A stretch of 33,336 nucleotides of DNA, from positions 1 through 33,336 of the forward strand of contig NZ_LMVQ01000246.1 in assembly GCF_001545925.1 (NCBI RefSeq). The letters run 5' to 3'. The first letter of the stretch is position 1; each line of letters begins with the position of its first letter. Below, in pieces: positions 18,312 through 28,100 of the stretch. A program made the translations under genes and the position numbers. The stretch comes from Mycobacterium sp. NAZ190054. Its GTDB lineage: Bacteria; Actinomycetota; Actinomycetes; Mycobacteriales; Mycobacteriaceae. The notes beneath the pieces were generated by a model. It had not been told where the DNA came from, searched no databases, and saw nothing but the letters and a program-made list of their open reading frames with translations.

Positions 18312-18670
18312 GCCGGCTGACCTCGCCGCGGACCTACGCGGTACTCGCGGCCGTGCAGGCCGCCGACGCGGCGGCCTGCGTCGGACCGATCGCCCCGGTC
18401 AAGAAGGCGTTCGACGACGTCGGGCTCGCCGAGGAACTCCGCCCGCTGATCCCGGTCGTCAAGGCGGCCAGCGCCGTCGGGTTGTTGTCGGTGTACCGCC
18501 GGCCCGCGCTGGCCCGGCTGACCACCTTCATGCTGACGGTCTACTTCCTGCTCGCGGCGGGTTCCCATGTCAGGGTGAAGGATTGGAGCCCGGGGTTGGT
18601 CGCGTCGTCGTCGCTGCTCGTGCTGTTCGGCGCGATGACGGTGAAGGGCCCCGAGGTCAGGACACCGTGA
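18308..18670 (+). CDS. Small DoxX-like membrane protein (Rv1489-like)
   Basis: A 120-residue predicted membrane protein resembling DoxX-like small proteins and Rv1489. It has about four hydrophobic segments: YAVLAAVQAADAAACVG, the stretch ending KAASAVGLLSVY, LTTFMLTVYFLLAAGSHV and LVASSSLLVLFGAMTV. Its ATG overlaps the stop of the SPFH gene (18308-18311), so it is translationally coupled to it and may belong to the same membrane complex; that is inference from position only. Its 3' end overlaps the Rv1491c-like gene tail to tail by 14 bases. No catalytic motif is visible. Confidence 0.85.
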   Translation: MSRLTSPRTYAVLAAVQAADAAACVGPIAPVKKAFDDVGLAEELRPLIPVVKAASAVGLLSVYRRPALARLTTFMLTVYFLLAAGSHVRVKDWSPGLVASSSLLVLFGAMTVKGPEVRTP

Positions 18671-19433
18671 CCGGCGTCTGACTGCGCCGATGGCTCCTGA
18701 GCTCGTAGATCAGTCCGGCCACCCCAAGCGCCGCGGTGCACAGCGACACCACCAGCAGCACCGGGCTCACCCGCCCGGTCAGCGCGTCGCCGAACACGAC
18801 GATGGCCGACGTGCCCGGCAGCACGCCGACCAGCGTGGCCAGCGTGTACGGGAGCACCCGCACCGATGACGCGCCGGCGGCGTAGTTGAGCACCGAGAAC
18901 GGCACCGCCGGGATCATCCGGGTGGCGAGCACCACGGGCCAGCCCCGCTCGCTCAGCCGCTTGTCCACGGCCTCGACGCGGGGATGGCTGACCAGCCGGC
19001 TGACCTGCCAACCCGCGGTGCGGACCAGCAGCAGTGCGATGACCGCGCTGAGCGTGCTGGCGGCCACCGCGATCGGGATGCCCAGCACCGGACCGAACAG
19101 CAGACCGGCGGCCAAGGTGAACGCGGTGCGGGGGAACGGGAACACCGTCACCACGGCGTGTGCTGCGAAGAACGCCAGCGGGAACCACGCACCCACCGAG
19201 GTGGCCCAGTCGCGCAGCTGCACCGCGGTCGGCAGCGGTACGAACAATGCGACTGCGACGAGAATCACAATCCCGGACAGGACGGCCGCGAGCCTGCCCC
19301 GGGGAGCCGTCCTCAGCGTGGCGACGACCGTGGCGCCGACGGTACGAAGCGCGCTGACTACGGATTTCACGACTACCAAGGGTACGGGGACCGGGCAGAT
19401 GCGCTCGGCGACCGTGACAGTGCAGTGCGCCAC
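18657..19433 (-). CDS. TVP38/TMEM64 (DedA-related, VTT domain) membrane protein, Rv1491c-like
   Basis: A 258-residue integral membrane protein of the TVP38/TMEM64 group, related to DedA proteins and lipid scramblases. The VTT core is visible: FFAAHAVVTVFPFPRTAFTLAAGLLFGPVLG, then E/R-rich loop residues around SERGWPVVLATRMIPAVPFSVLNYAAGAS and VGVLPGTSAIVVFG. About five to six membrane helices are expected. The start shown is GTG 19433; an internal GTG (VKSVVSALRTV) would give a protein about 22 residues shorter, more like a typical N-terminus. The gene is divergent from mutA. Members are thought to move or balance lipids between leaflets; the function in mycobacteria is not established. Confidence 0.88.
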   Translation of the reverse strand: MAHCTVTVAERICPVPVPLVVVKSVVSALRTVGATVVATLRTAPRGRLAAVLSGIVILVAVALFVPLPTAVQLRDWATSVGAWFPLAFFAAHAVVTVFPFPRTAFTLAAGLLFGPVLGIPIAVAASTLSAVIALLLVRTAGWQVSRLVSHPRVEAVDKRLSERGWPVVLATRMIPAVPFSVLNYAAGASSVRVLPYTLATLVGVLPGTSAIVVFGDALTGRVSPVLLVVSLCTAALGVAGLIYELRSHRRSQTPVTVS

Positions 19434-19462
19434 CGGCCCACACCGGTGTGACGCCCATCATT

Positions 19463-19475
19463 TAGCCTGGTGGCT
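19463..19475 (+). promoter_or_regulatory. mutA promoter -10 box, leaderless type
   Basis: TAGCCT at 19463-19468 is followed seven bases later by the GTG at 19476. A transcript starting there would have no leader, which favours GTG 19476 over GTG 19470 as the mutA start. No -35 box stands out. Confidence 0.5.
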
Positions 19476-21344
19476 GTGCAGAACCCCAGCGCCGGCGCTG
19501 CCGGCGGCGTAATCGACTCCGATCTGGACCGGTGGCGCTCCGCGGTGGCGGGTGTACTGGCGAAGTCCCTGAAAAAGGATCCCGCCGACCTGCCCGCCGA
19601 GCCCGAGCGTCTGCTCGATTCGGGTACCTACGACGGTTTCCCGATCCGGCCGCTCTACACGGGCGCCGACGAACTGCCCGAGCCCGCCCTGCCGGGTCGG
19701 TGGCCGTTCGTCCGCGGCGGTGACGCACTGCGGGACGTGAAGTCCGGCTGGAAGGTCGCCGAGGCGTTCCCGGCCGAGGCCGGCAGTGTCGCCGAGACCA
19801 ACGGCGCGATTCTGCTGGCCCTGACCGAAGGCGTCAGCGCCCTGTTGCTGCGCGTCGGTGACGGCGCCGTGGCACCCGCCGACCTCGAGCGGTTGCTCGA
19901 CGGCGTGTACCTGGACCTGGTGCCGGTGATGCTGGAGGTGTCCGGCGACGGCGCTGCCCACCGTGCGGCGGCCGACGCGCTGTTGAGGCTGCTGACCGGT
20001 CTGGACACCGACCAGCGCTCCCGCCTGTCGGTCGATCTCGGCGCCGACCCGCTGACGGCGCCACTGACCGGACGCCCGGCCCCCGACATCGCCGACGTCG
20101 TCGCGACCGCCGAGAAGGCGCTGGAGTACGGCACCCACGTGCGCACGATCACCGTCGACGGTCCGGTCTTCCACAATGCGGGCGCGAACGCCTCCTGGGA
20201 ACTCGGTGCGGCCGTCGCGGCGGGCGTCAGCTATCTGCGGTTGCTGACCGAGGCCGGGCTGACCACCACGCAGGCGCTCGGGCAGATCAGCTTCCGCGTC
20301 GCCGCGGACGACGACCAGTTCATGACCATCGCCAAACTCCGTGCGGCACGCCAACTCTGGGCCCGCGTCGCGGAGGTCGTCGGGGAGCCCGACGCCGGGG
20401 CGGCCACGTTGCACGCCACCACGTCGCTGCCGATGATGACGGCACGCGACCCGTGGGTGAACATGCTGCGCACCACCGTCGCGGCGTTCGCGGCCGGGGT
20501 CGGGGGAGCCGACACCCTTGTGGTGCAGCCGTTCGACGTCGCGATCGCCGGCGGATTCCCCGGCACCGCACGCAGCTTCGCGCGCCGCATCGCCCGCAAC
20601 ACCCAGCTGCTGCTGCTGGAGGAATCGCACCTCGGCCGCGTGCTCGACCCGTCCGGCGGGTCCTGGTTCATCGAGGACCTCACCCGTCGTCTCGCCGAGC
20701 AGGCGTGGCAGAACTTCCAGGAGATCGAGGCCGCAGGCGGGTTCGCCGCCGCACGCGGACACATCAGCGCCCGCATCGCCGACGTCGCCGAGCGGCGCGC
20801 CGACGACATCGCGCACCGGCGCACCGCCGTCACCGGTGTCAACGAGTTCCCCAACCTCGCCGAAGTTCCGTTGCCGCAGCAGGATCCGCTGCCCCACGTG
20901 CAGCGCTACGCGGCGGCGTTCGAGGCGCTGCGCAACCGGTCGGACGCCCATCTGGAGAAGACGGGCGCTCGGCCCAAGGCGCTGCTGCTGCCGCTGGGTC
21001 CATTGGCCGAGCACAACATCCGCACCACGTTCACCGCGAATCTGCTGGCGTCCGGCGGGATCGAAGCCGTCAACCCGGGGCCGTTGGACGCCGCCGGTGT
21101 CGCCGCCGCCGTCGCGGCGGCCGGGGTCACCGAGATTGCCGTGATCTGCGGCACCGACGCCCGCTATGCGGGTGAGGTCGCAGCCGTCGTCGAGGCGGCG
21201 CGCGCCGCCGGAGTGCCCCACATCCTGCTGGCTGGGCCGGAAAAGGCAGTGGCAGAAGCCGATTCGAAGCCCGACGGCTACCTCACCGCGAAGATCGACG
21301 CGGTGAGCGCGCTGTCGGACCTGCTGACCCGACTGGGAGCGTGA
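19476..21344 (+). CDS. mutA: Methylmalonyl-CoA mutase small subunit MutA
   Basis: A 622-residue small (beta) subunit of B12-dependent methylmalonyl-CoA mutase. With MutB it interconverts succinyl-CoA and methylmalonyl-CoA, linking propionate, cholesterol side-chain and odd-chain lipid breakdown to central metabolism and to methyl-branched lipid synthesis. The barrel domain shows TADGF-like [57 protein letters not shown] and [20 protein letters not shown]. The C-terminal B12-like domain lacks the cobalt-binding D-x-H-x-x-G motif, as expected for the non-catalytic subunit. It ends in LLTRLGA like the M. tuberculosis protein. The stop is one base before the mutB ATG. GTG 19470 would add two residues. 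Confidence 0.95.
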   Translation: MQNPSAGAAGGVIDSDLDRWRSAVAGVLAKSLKKDPADLPAEPERLLDSGTYDGFPIRPLYTGADELPEPALPGRWPFVRGGDALRDVKSGWKVAEAFPAEAGSVAETNGAILLALTEGVSALLLRVGDGAVAPADLERLLDGVYLDLVPVMLEVSGDGAAHRAAADALLRLLTGLDTDQRSRLSVDLGADPLTAPLTGRPAPDIADVVATAEKALEYGTHVRTITVDGPVFHNAGANASWELGAAVAAGVSYLRLLTEAGLTTTQALGQISFRVAADDDQFMTIAKLRAARQLWARVAEVVGEPDAGAATLHATTSLPMMTARDPWVNMLRTTVAAFAAGVGGADTLVVQPFDVAIAGGFPGTARSFARRIARNTQLLLLEESHLGRVLDPSGGSWFIEDLTRRLAEQAWQNFQEIEAAGGFAAARGHISARIADVAERRADDIAHRRTAVTGVNEFPNLAEVPLPQQDPLPHVQRYAAAFEALRNRSDAHLEKTGARPKALLLPLGPLAEHNIRTTFTANLLASGGIEAVNPGPLDAAGVAAAVAAAGVTEIAVICGTDARYAGEVAAVVEAARAAGVPHILLAGPEKAVAEADSKPDGYLTAKIDAVSALSDLLTRLGA

Positions 21345-21345
21345 C

Positions 21346-23601
<2,256 letters not shown>

Positions 23602-24597
23602 ATGAGTCCGCCGGTCAACGAGCTCGCCGCCGCGCTCCGCAGCGGTGACCGCTCGGCCCTGGCGCGGGCGATCACGCTCGTCGAGTCAACCCGCCCCGAC
23701 CACCGGCAAAAGGCGCAGGAGCTGCTACTGCAGCTCGCGCCCGAGGCCGGCAACGCCCTCCACGTCGGCATCACCGGGGTACCCGGGGTGGGCAAGTCCA
23801 CGACGATCGAAGCCCTCGGCATGCATCTGATCGGCCAGGGCCACCGCGTCGCGGTGCTGGCGGTGGATCCGTCCTCGACGCGGACCGGCGGCTCGATCCT
23901 GGGCGACAAGACCCGGATGGCGAAACTGGCGGTGCATCCGGACGCCTACATCCGGCCGTCGCCGACCTCGGGAACCCTGGGCGGGGTGGCCCGCGCCACA
24001 CGCGAGACGATCGTGTTGCTGGAGGCCGCCGGCTACGACGTGATCCTGGTCGAGACCGTGGGCGTCGGACAGTCCGAGGTGACGGTCGCCAACATGGTCG
24101 ACACGTTCGTGTTCCTGACGCTCGCCCGCACCGGCGACCAGCTGCAGGGCATCAAGAAAGGGGTGCTCGAGCTCGCCGACATCGTGGTGGTCAACAAGGC
24201 CGACGGCGAGCACGCGGTCGAGGCCAAAGCCGCCGCGCGGGAACTCACCGGTGCCATCAGGTTGATCTACCCGCGTGAAACCCTGTGGCGCCCACCGGTT
24301 CTGACGATGAGTGCATTGACCGGCGCGGGCCTGGCGGAGTTGTGGGAGACGGTCCTCAAGCACCGCGACGTGCTCACCGAGGCCGGTGAGTTCGACGCGA
24401 GGCGGCGGACCCAGCAGGTGGAGTGGACCTGGTCGATGGTCCGCGACACCGTGCTCGACCGCGTGTTGTCGCACCCGGACGTACGTGCGATACGCGCCGA
24501 GGTCGAGCGCAGTGTCCGCGACGGCGAGCTCACCCCGGCACTTGCCGCCCAGCGGATCCTCGACGCGGCCGAGCCGCCGCCGAAAAGCGCCGGCTAA
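23602..24597 (+). CDS. meaB: MeaB, methylmalonyl-CoA mutase-associated G-protein chaperone
   Basis: A 331-residue G3E-family GTPase (MeaB/ArgK, Rv1496-like) that guards the mutase: it gates adenosylcobalamin loading and protects against or repairs inactivation of MutAB. Walker A is GVPGVGKST at residues 59-67; the switch region AVDPSSTRTGGSILGDKTRM, the ETVGVGQSE segment and the base-specificity NKAD are all present. The C-terminal dimerisation arm is complete. ATG 23602 is the very next base after the mutB stop. In M. tuberculosis, from memory, the toxin-antitoxin pair mazEF4 (Rv1494-Rv1495) lies between mutB and this gene; here nothing intervenes. Confidence 0.96.
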   Translation: MSPPVNELAAALRSGDRSALARAITLVESTRPDHRQKAQELLLQLAPEAGNALHVGITGVPGVGKSTTIEALGMHLIGQGHRVAVLAVDPSSTRTGGSILGDKTRMAKLAVHPDAYIRPSPTSGTLGGVARATRETIVLLEAAGYDVILVETVGVGQSEVTVANMVDTFVFLTLARTGDQLQGIKKGVLELADIVVVNKADGEHAVEAKAAARELTGAIRLIYPRETLWRPPVLTMSALTGAGLAELWETVLKHRDVLTEAGEFDARRRTQQVEWTWSMVRDTVLDRVLSHPDVRAIRAEVERSVRDGELTPALAAQRILDAAEPPPKSAG

Positions 24598-24616
24598 CGA
24601 ATCGGTAAATTCCGGA

Positions 24617-24651
24617 TTGTTTGCCGTTCGCGCCGGAGTAAATTCAGGAGT
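24617..24651 (+). promoter_or_regulatory. lipL promoter, leaderless type
   Basis: TTGTTT (24617-24622), a 16-base spacer and TAAATT (24639-24644) form a good sigma-A-like promoter. Seven bases after the -10 box is the GTG start at 24652, so the message is probably leaderless. The GGAG two bases before the GTG is too close to act as a ribosome-binding site. Confidence 0.6.
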
Positions 24652-25944
24652 GTGACGGGCGTCAACCACCCGGAGCGCGATGCGGCGCTCTCACACGGCC
24701 ACGGGGCCGCGTTGCCCCGTGGTGTCCAGGGCGCTGCGGATCCCAACTTCTCCTGCGCGGTGCGGGCGTTCGCGCAGATGTTCCCGTGGCGCCGCCTCGG
24801 CGGTGGTGCGCTGTCGGTGTACCTCGACGGCGAACCCGTCGTCGACGTGTGGACGGGTTGGGCCGACCGCAAGGGCACCCGGCGCTGGACCGCCGACACC
24901 GCCCCGATGGTTTTCTCTGCGACCAAGGGTGTTGCGGCCACCGTCATCCACCGGCTTCACGACCGTGGCCTGATCGACTACCACGCTCCGGTGGCCGAAT
25001 ACTGGCGGGAGTTCGGTGCGAACGGCAAGTCGGCGATCACGGTGCGCGACGCGCTGCGGCACCGGGCCGGGCTGTCCCAGCTCAACGGGGCCGTGAAGGC
25101 CGACCTGCTCGATCACCTGGTGATGGAGGAGAAGCTGGCCGCGGCGCCGGTCAGCTGGCTGCTCGGCAAGCCCGCCTACCATGCGTTCACATTCGGCTGG
25201 CTGCTTTCCGGGCTTGCCCGGGCGGTCACTGGCAAAGGTATGCGGGACCTGATCCGCACCGAAGTGGCCGCACCGCTGAACACCGACGGGCTGCATCTCG
25301 GCCGGCCGCCGGTACAGGCGCCGACGCAGCCCGCCCAGATCATCGGCCCGCAGACGCGGCTGCAGAATCCGGTGTTCAACCTGGTGGCGCCGCGAATCGC
25401 GGCGCTACCGTTCTCGGCGGTCTTCGGCGCGATGTACCTGCCCGGTGTGAAGGCCCTGGTTCAGGGGGACACCCCGCTTCTGGACAGTGAGATCCCGGCG
25501 GCCAACGGGGTCGCCACCGCGCGGGCGCTGGCCCGCATGTACGGCGCGATCGCCAACGGCGGGCGCATCGACGGCGTCCAGTACCTGTCGGGCGAGACGG
25601 CGGCCAAGCTGATCGGCCGGCCGAGCCTGCGGCCCGACCACAGCATGCTCATGCCGCTGTCGTTCCACATGGGCTATCACGGTCTGCCGATCCCGGGCGT
25701 CCTGCCCGGCTTCGGGCATGTCGGTCTCGGAGGTTCGTTGGGCTGGGCGGATCCGCAGACCGGGGTGTCCTTCGGGTACGTGCACAACCGGTTGCTCACG
25801 CCGTTGGTGGTCAGCGACCAGGCGGGTTTCGTGACCACCGCGGCCCTGATCCGGCGCGGTGCCGCGCTGGCCCGCCGCAACGGGTATCGACCGGTGCGCG
25901 AGTACGGGGCGCCGTTCACCGACCTGACCGCCACGGCGGTCTGA
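24652..25944 (+). CDS. lipL: LipL-like serine esterase / beta-lactamase-fold hydrolase
   Basis: A 430-residue serine hydrolase with the class C beta-lactamase/EstB fold, similar to M. tuberculosis LipL (Rv1497), which has esterase and some beta-lactam-hydrolysing activity. The nucleophile motif is S89-A-T-K92, Tyr176 (AYHAFTFGW) is the probable second catalytic residue, and GHVGLGGSLGW near the C-terminus replaces the KTG box. There is no signal peptide; the mycobacterial homologue is cell-wall associated, as far as I recall. It is a separate transcription unit after meaB and converges with the membrane protein gene at 25954. The likely substrates are short-chain esters, inferred from the family. 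Confidence 0.92.
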   Translation: MTGVNHPERDAALSHGHGAALPRGVQGAADPNFSCAVRAFAQMFPWRRLGGGALSVYLDGEPVVDVWTGWADRKGTRRWTADTAPMVFSATKGVAATVIHRLHDRGLIDYHAPVAEYWREFGANGKSAITVRDALRHRAGLSQLNGAVKADLLDHLVMEEKLAAAPVSWLLGKPAYHAFTFGWLLSGLARAVTGKGMRDLIRTEVAAPLNTDGLHLGRPPVQAPTQPAQIIGPQTRLQNPVFNLVAPRIAALPFSAVFGAMYLPGVKALVQGDTPLLDSEIPAANGVATARALARMYGAIANGGRIDGVQYLSGETAAKLIGRPSLRPDHSMLMPLSFHMGYHGLPIPGVLPGFGHVGLGGSLGWADPQTGVSFGYVHNRLLTPLVVSDQAGFVTTAALIRRGAALARRNGYRPVREYGAPFTDLTATAV

Positions 25945-25953
25945 CCGGGGCGA

Positions 25954-26688
25954 TCAGCGTCTCGCGCCGCTGAACCACCGAGTCTTGATCCGCCACGAAT
26001 AGGCCGACGTCAACGCGAAGCCGGCGCCGCAGGCACAGGCGAACACCCACACCAGCGTGGTGCCCTGCACGGTCTGCAGCTGCGGGAACAGTGCGGTGGT
26101 GATCCGCACCAGGCAGGCGACGATGCCCATGGCCGACGCGAAGAGGTAGACGTTGGCGACCGGGCGCGAGCGCGGGTCGGTGCGCAGGATCATCAGCGCC
26201 CGGACGCCGTAGCAGAGCAGGTAGATGAGCATGCCGCAGAGCAGCAGCCAGTACAGGTTGAGCCAGAAGTCGGTGGGCACGTCGAAGAAGTCGGGACGGT
26301 AGATCGACGCGCCGTTACCGAGCCAGAACGCGGCGAGCAGCAGTGGGATGCACAGTGTCGCCGGGCGCTCGATGTGCTGACGGAAGCGTTGCTGCAATGC
26401 GTGGTCCTGTTCGAGCCGGCCCAGCGTGTTGTACACCACGGCCGACGCGGCGACGATGTAGCAATCGTGGCCGAGGTAGTCCTCGAGGTTCCACTTCCCG
26501 GTCAGAGAATGGAGCAGGGGCCCGAGTGTCTCGGAGGCCAGTGGCGACATCAACAACACCGCGACGCCCTGCAGTGCGATGTTCAGGGTCGCGGCCACCT
26601 CCCACCGGCATGACCAGGTGACGCGGCGGATCCACAAGCTCCACGCGATACACAACAGCGTGATCGCGATGAGGGATGCCAGGGCCAT
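25954..26688 (-). CDS. Seven-helix membrane protein of unknown function
   Basis: A 244-residue, strongly hydrophobic protein with about seven predicted membrane helices (roughly residues 1-20, 28-50, 71-90, 109-130, 142-169, 177-202, 208-232). A cytoplasmic or external loop between helices 3 and 4 holds RLEQDHALQQRFRQHIERP. No catalytic motif is visible. It lies 53 bases downstream of, and in the same direction as, a small helix-turn-helix regulator, with which it probably forms an operon. Pairs of an XRE-type regulator and a multi-helix protein of the MAB_1171c putative-transporter type are common in Actinobacteria; membership here is only a guess, since this protein is shorter. I do not recognise an M. 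tuberculosis counterpart at this site. Confidence 0.8.
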   Translation of the reverse strand: MALASLIAITLLCIAWSLWIRRVTWSCRWEVAATLNIALQGVAVLLMSPLASETLGPLLHSLTGKWNLEDYLGHDCYIVAASAVVYNTLGRLEQDHALQQRFRQHIERPATLCIPLLLAAFWLGNGASIYRPDFFDVPTDFWLNLYWLLLCGMLIYLLCYGVRALMILRTDPRSRPVANVYLFASAMGIVACLVRITTALFPQLQTVQGTTLVWVFACACGAGFALTSAYSWRIKTRWFSGARR

Positions 26689-26741
26689 GAGGTGTCGCTT
26701 TCGAGCAAGACGTTGTCAGCAAATTGTAGGTGCTGACGCCG

Positions 26742-27116
26742 CTAAAGGGGAGGAGCGTCCAGCCGTGGCGTCAGGTCGGAGAGACGCCTGGGGCGCGCCG
26801 TTTCCACCCTTTGCGTGGTCTCCGGGGTCGCCGCCACCACCAGCGGGCCCGGTCCCGTCGCCTCGATGTACTGCCACACTTCCTGCCGGCTCATCAGCCC
26901 GAATTGAATCTGCAGATCGGGATAGCTAAGCGCGAAGCGGTCGGCGACGAGTCGCAGTTCCTCGGCGGAGGGGTAGTCGGCCTCTTTGATCCGCCGGTAA
27001 TACGTGCTGCTGGAAATGCCGAGCGCGTCAATGATGTCCTTGGCGTCGATCTCTCCGTCGAGGAGATAGTCGAGCAGCGCCTTCAGCTGTCTGCCGTTCT
27101 CATCCGTACGTGGCAT
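26742..27116 (-). CDS. Small helix-turn-helix DNA-binding regulator
   Basis: A 124-residue protein with an XRE/immunity-repressor-like helix-turn-helix at about residues 25-50 (AKDIIDALGISSSTYYRRIKE), followed by helices AEELRLVADRFALSYPDLQIQFGLMS. The last ~35 residues are Pro/Thr/Arg-rich and probably disordered. An AAGGTGGG site lies five to six bases before ATG 27116. It faces away from the condensation-like gene, and a perfect inverted repeat in the shared promoter (27205-27222) is its likely operator. Small repressors of this look also occur in mycobacteriophages, so a phage remnant is possible, but no other phage gene is nearby. Confidence 0.82.
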   Translation of the reverse strand: MPRTDENGRQLKALLDYLLDGEIDAKDIIDALGISSSTYYRRIKEADYPSAEELRLVADRFALSYPDLQIQFGLMSRQEVWQYIEATGPGPLVVAATPETTQRVETARPRRLSDLTPRLDAPPL

Positions 27117-27204
27117 TTACCCACCTTAATCTGTGATCCCGGGTTTGGGCAGCCCCTCCCGGCAAATAGATATCCCGCCCTTTATTGACATAGCCGTCAC
27201 AGTT

Positions 27205-27222
27205 TTGGGAGCAGTCTCCCAA
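27205..27222. promoter_or_regulatory. Perfect inverted repeat, candidate operator of the helix-turn-helix regulator
   Basis: TTGGGAG-CAGT-CTCCCAA is a perfect seven-base inverted repeat with a four-base spacer. A further half-like TTCTGGGAC follows at 27223-27231. It lies in the divergent promoter, about 30 bases upstream of the rightward ATG, where a -35 box would fall. Binding of the neighbouring regulator here is inferred. Confidence 0.6.
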
Positions 27223-27239
27223 TTCTGGGACATTCGCTG

Positions 27240-27252
27240 TACCGTTAGCCAC
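27240..27252 (+). promoter_or_regulatory. Possible -10 box for the condensation-like gene
   Basis: TACCGT (27240-27245) lies seven bases before ATG 27253, the spacing of a leaderless transcript. No good -35 box is present; the inverted repeat overlaps that position. Confidence 0.4.
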
Positions 27253-27858
27253 ATGGTCGCTCCCTACATCTCCGACGAGGTCAAACAACGGCCCGTCGGC
27301 TCCGCGCCGGTAACTCTGGACGTGTTCGATCGCCCCGCGGTCGACGTGCTGCCCGCTCGTTCGCGCAAGATCGGTACCGCGCCGTCGAGCGAACTGACCG
27401 AAGAACTCGACGGCGCGGCGGAATGGCTGGGCGTGCGGGTCGAGGAGATCCTGCTGGCTGCCTTCGCCCGCACCCTGGGCCGGACCCGCGGCGACGGAAC
27501 CGTCGCGGTCGACGTCACCGGTGGTCACCGCTGGCTCAACCACCCGGTTTCGGTGATGTGCGCCGCGGACGCGCCGATGGGGCCGACCGAGATGCTGCAG
27601 GGGGCGCACAGCGCGCTGGCCGGTGCGGCCGGCCACCCGGTCGCACAGTCCGAGGTGCTGCTCAATGTCGAGGACCGGGTCGACGACGGGCCGAGCGCGC
27701 GCGCCCTCGAGCTGCGCGTCCAGCGCGTCGACGGACTGCTCCAGATCGACTGGTGGTACGACGAGTCCCGCCTGGACGCGTACTCCGTCCAGGAGATGGC
27801 CGAGCAGTTCCCGCTGGCCGCGATCGAGATCACCTCGGACGCCGCAGCGCCGCTGTAA
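27253..27858 (+). CDS. Condensation-domain-like protein without active site
   Basis: A 201-residue protein resembling the C-terminal half of non-ribosomal-peptide condensation domains and related CoA-dependent acyltransferases. The matching stretches are VEEILLAAFARTLGRTRGDGTVAVDVTGGHRW, then LLNVEDRV and, near the end, LELRVQRVDGLLQIDWWYDESRLDAYSVQEMAEQF, like the closing strand and helix of those domains. The catalytic HHxxxDG motif, which belongs to the missing N-terminal half, is absent, so it cannot be a normal condensation enzyme. It may be a scaffold, a binding protein or a degraded remnant, although the frame is clean. It is divergent from the helix-turn-helix gene. Family assignment is by eye and uncertain. 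Confidence 0.65.
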   Translation: MVAPYISDEVKQRPVGSAPVTLDVFDRPAVDVLPARSRKIGTAPSSELTEELDGAAEWLGVRVEEILLAAFARTLGRTRGDGTVAVDVTGGHRWLNHPVSVMCAADAPMGPTEMLQGAHSALAGAAGHPVAQSEVLLNVEDRVDDGPSARALELRVQRVDGLLQIDWWYDESRLDAYSVQEMAEQFPLAAIEITSDAAAPL

Positions 27859-27868
27859 CCCCGCCCGC

Positions 27869-27874
27869 TAAACT
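27869..27874 (+). promoter_or_regulatory. ileS promoter -10 box
   Basis: TAAACT lies just downstream of the condensation-like gene and would start transcription near 27881, at the 5' edge of the T-box leader. No clear -35 box is visible. Confidence 0.5.
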
Positions 27875-27879
27875 GGGGC

Positions 27880-28100
27880 GATCGGCGTCGATCCGGCCAT
27901 CACCGGGGAGCCTTCGGAAGAACAGCGGGAGAGCAGGCGTGCTCCCGCTTAGTAGAACCGAACGGGTGGGCCCGTCATCGCCCTGACACGAGTGGCGCAC
28001 CGATGGTGCGCAAGCGGGGTGGTACCGCGGCGCTCGCGCACCGGCGCGACGTTCGTCCCCGTGCCTGAACGTGAATTTGGCACGAGGGAGCACCACGTCC
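27880..28100 (+). ncRNA. Translational T-box riboswitch controlling ileS
   Basis: This leader senses uncharged tRNA-Ile. An ultrashort stem I is formed by CCGG (27893-27896) and CCGG (27903-27906), with the specifier ATC at 27899-27901. Stem II arms are AGCGGGAG (27924-27931) and CTCCCGCT (27942-27949), followed by AGTAGAACC. A small hairpin ACGGG/CCCGT lies at 27962-27975. Stem III is GCGCACC-GAT-GGTGCGC (27995-28011). The T-box core GGGTGGTACCGCGG is at 28017-28030; its TGGT (28020-28023) pairs with the ACCA end of uncharged tRNA. Downstream, TCCCCGTGCC (28056-28065) pairs imperfectly with GGCACGAGGGA (28079-28089), hiding the Shine-Dalgarno GAGGGAG. There is no T tract, so control acts on translation, as known for actinobacterial ileS leaders. 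Confidence 0.93.

Noticed and set aside
27185..27213. TTGACA at 27185 as -35 box for the condensation-like gene
   Set aside because: No TANNNT box occurs 16-19 bases downstream; the region there is the inverted repeat.
28071..28100. ileS start at GTG 28071
   Set aside because: It lies within the hairpin that hides the Shine-Dalgarno site; GTG 28101 has the site at normal spacing and fits the length of the family.
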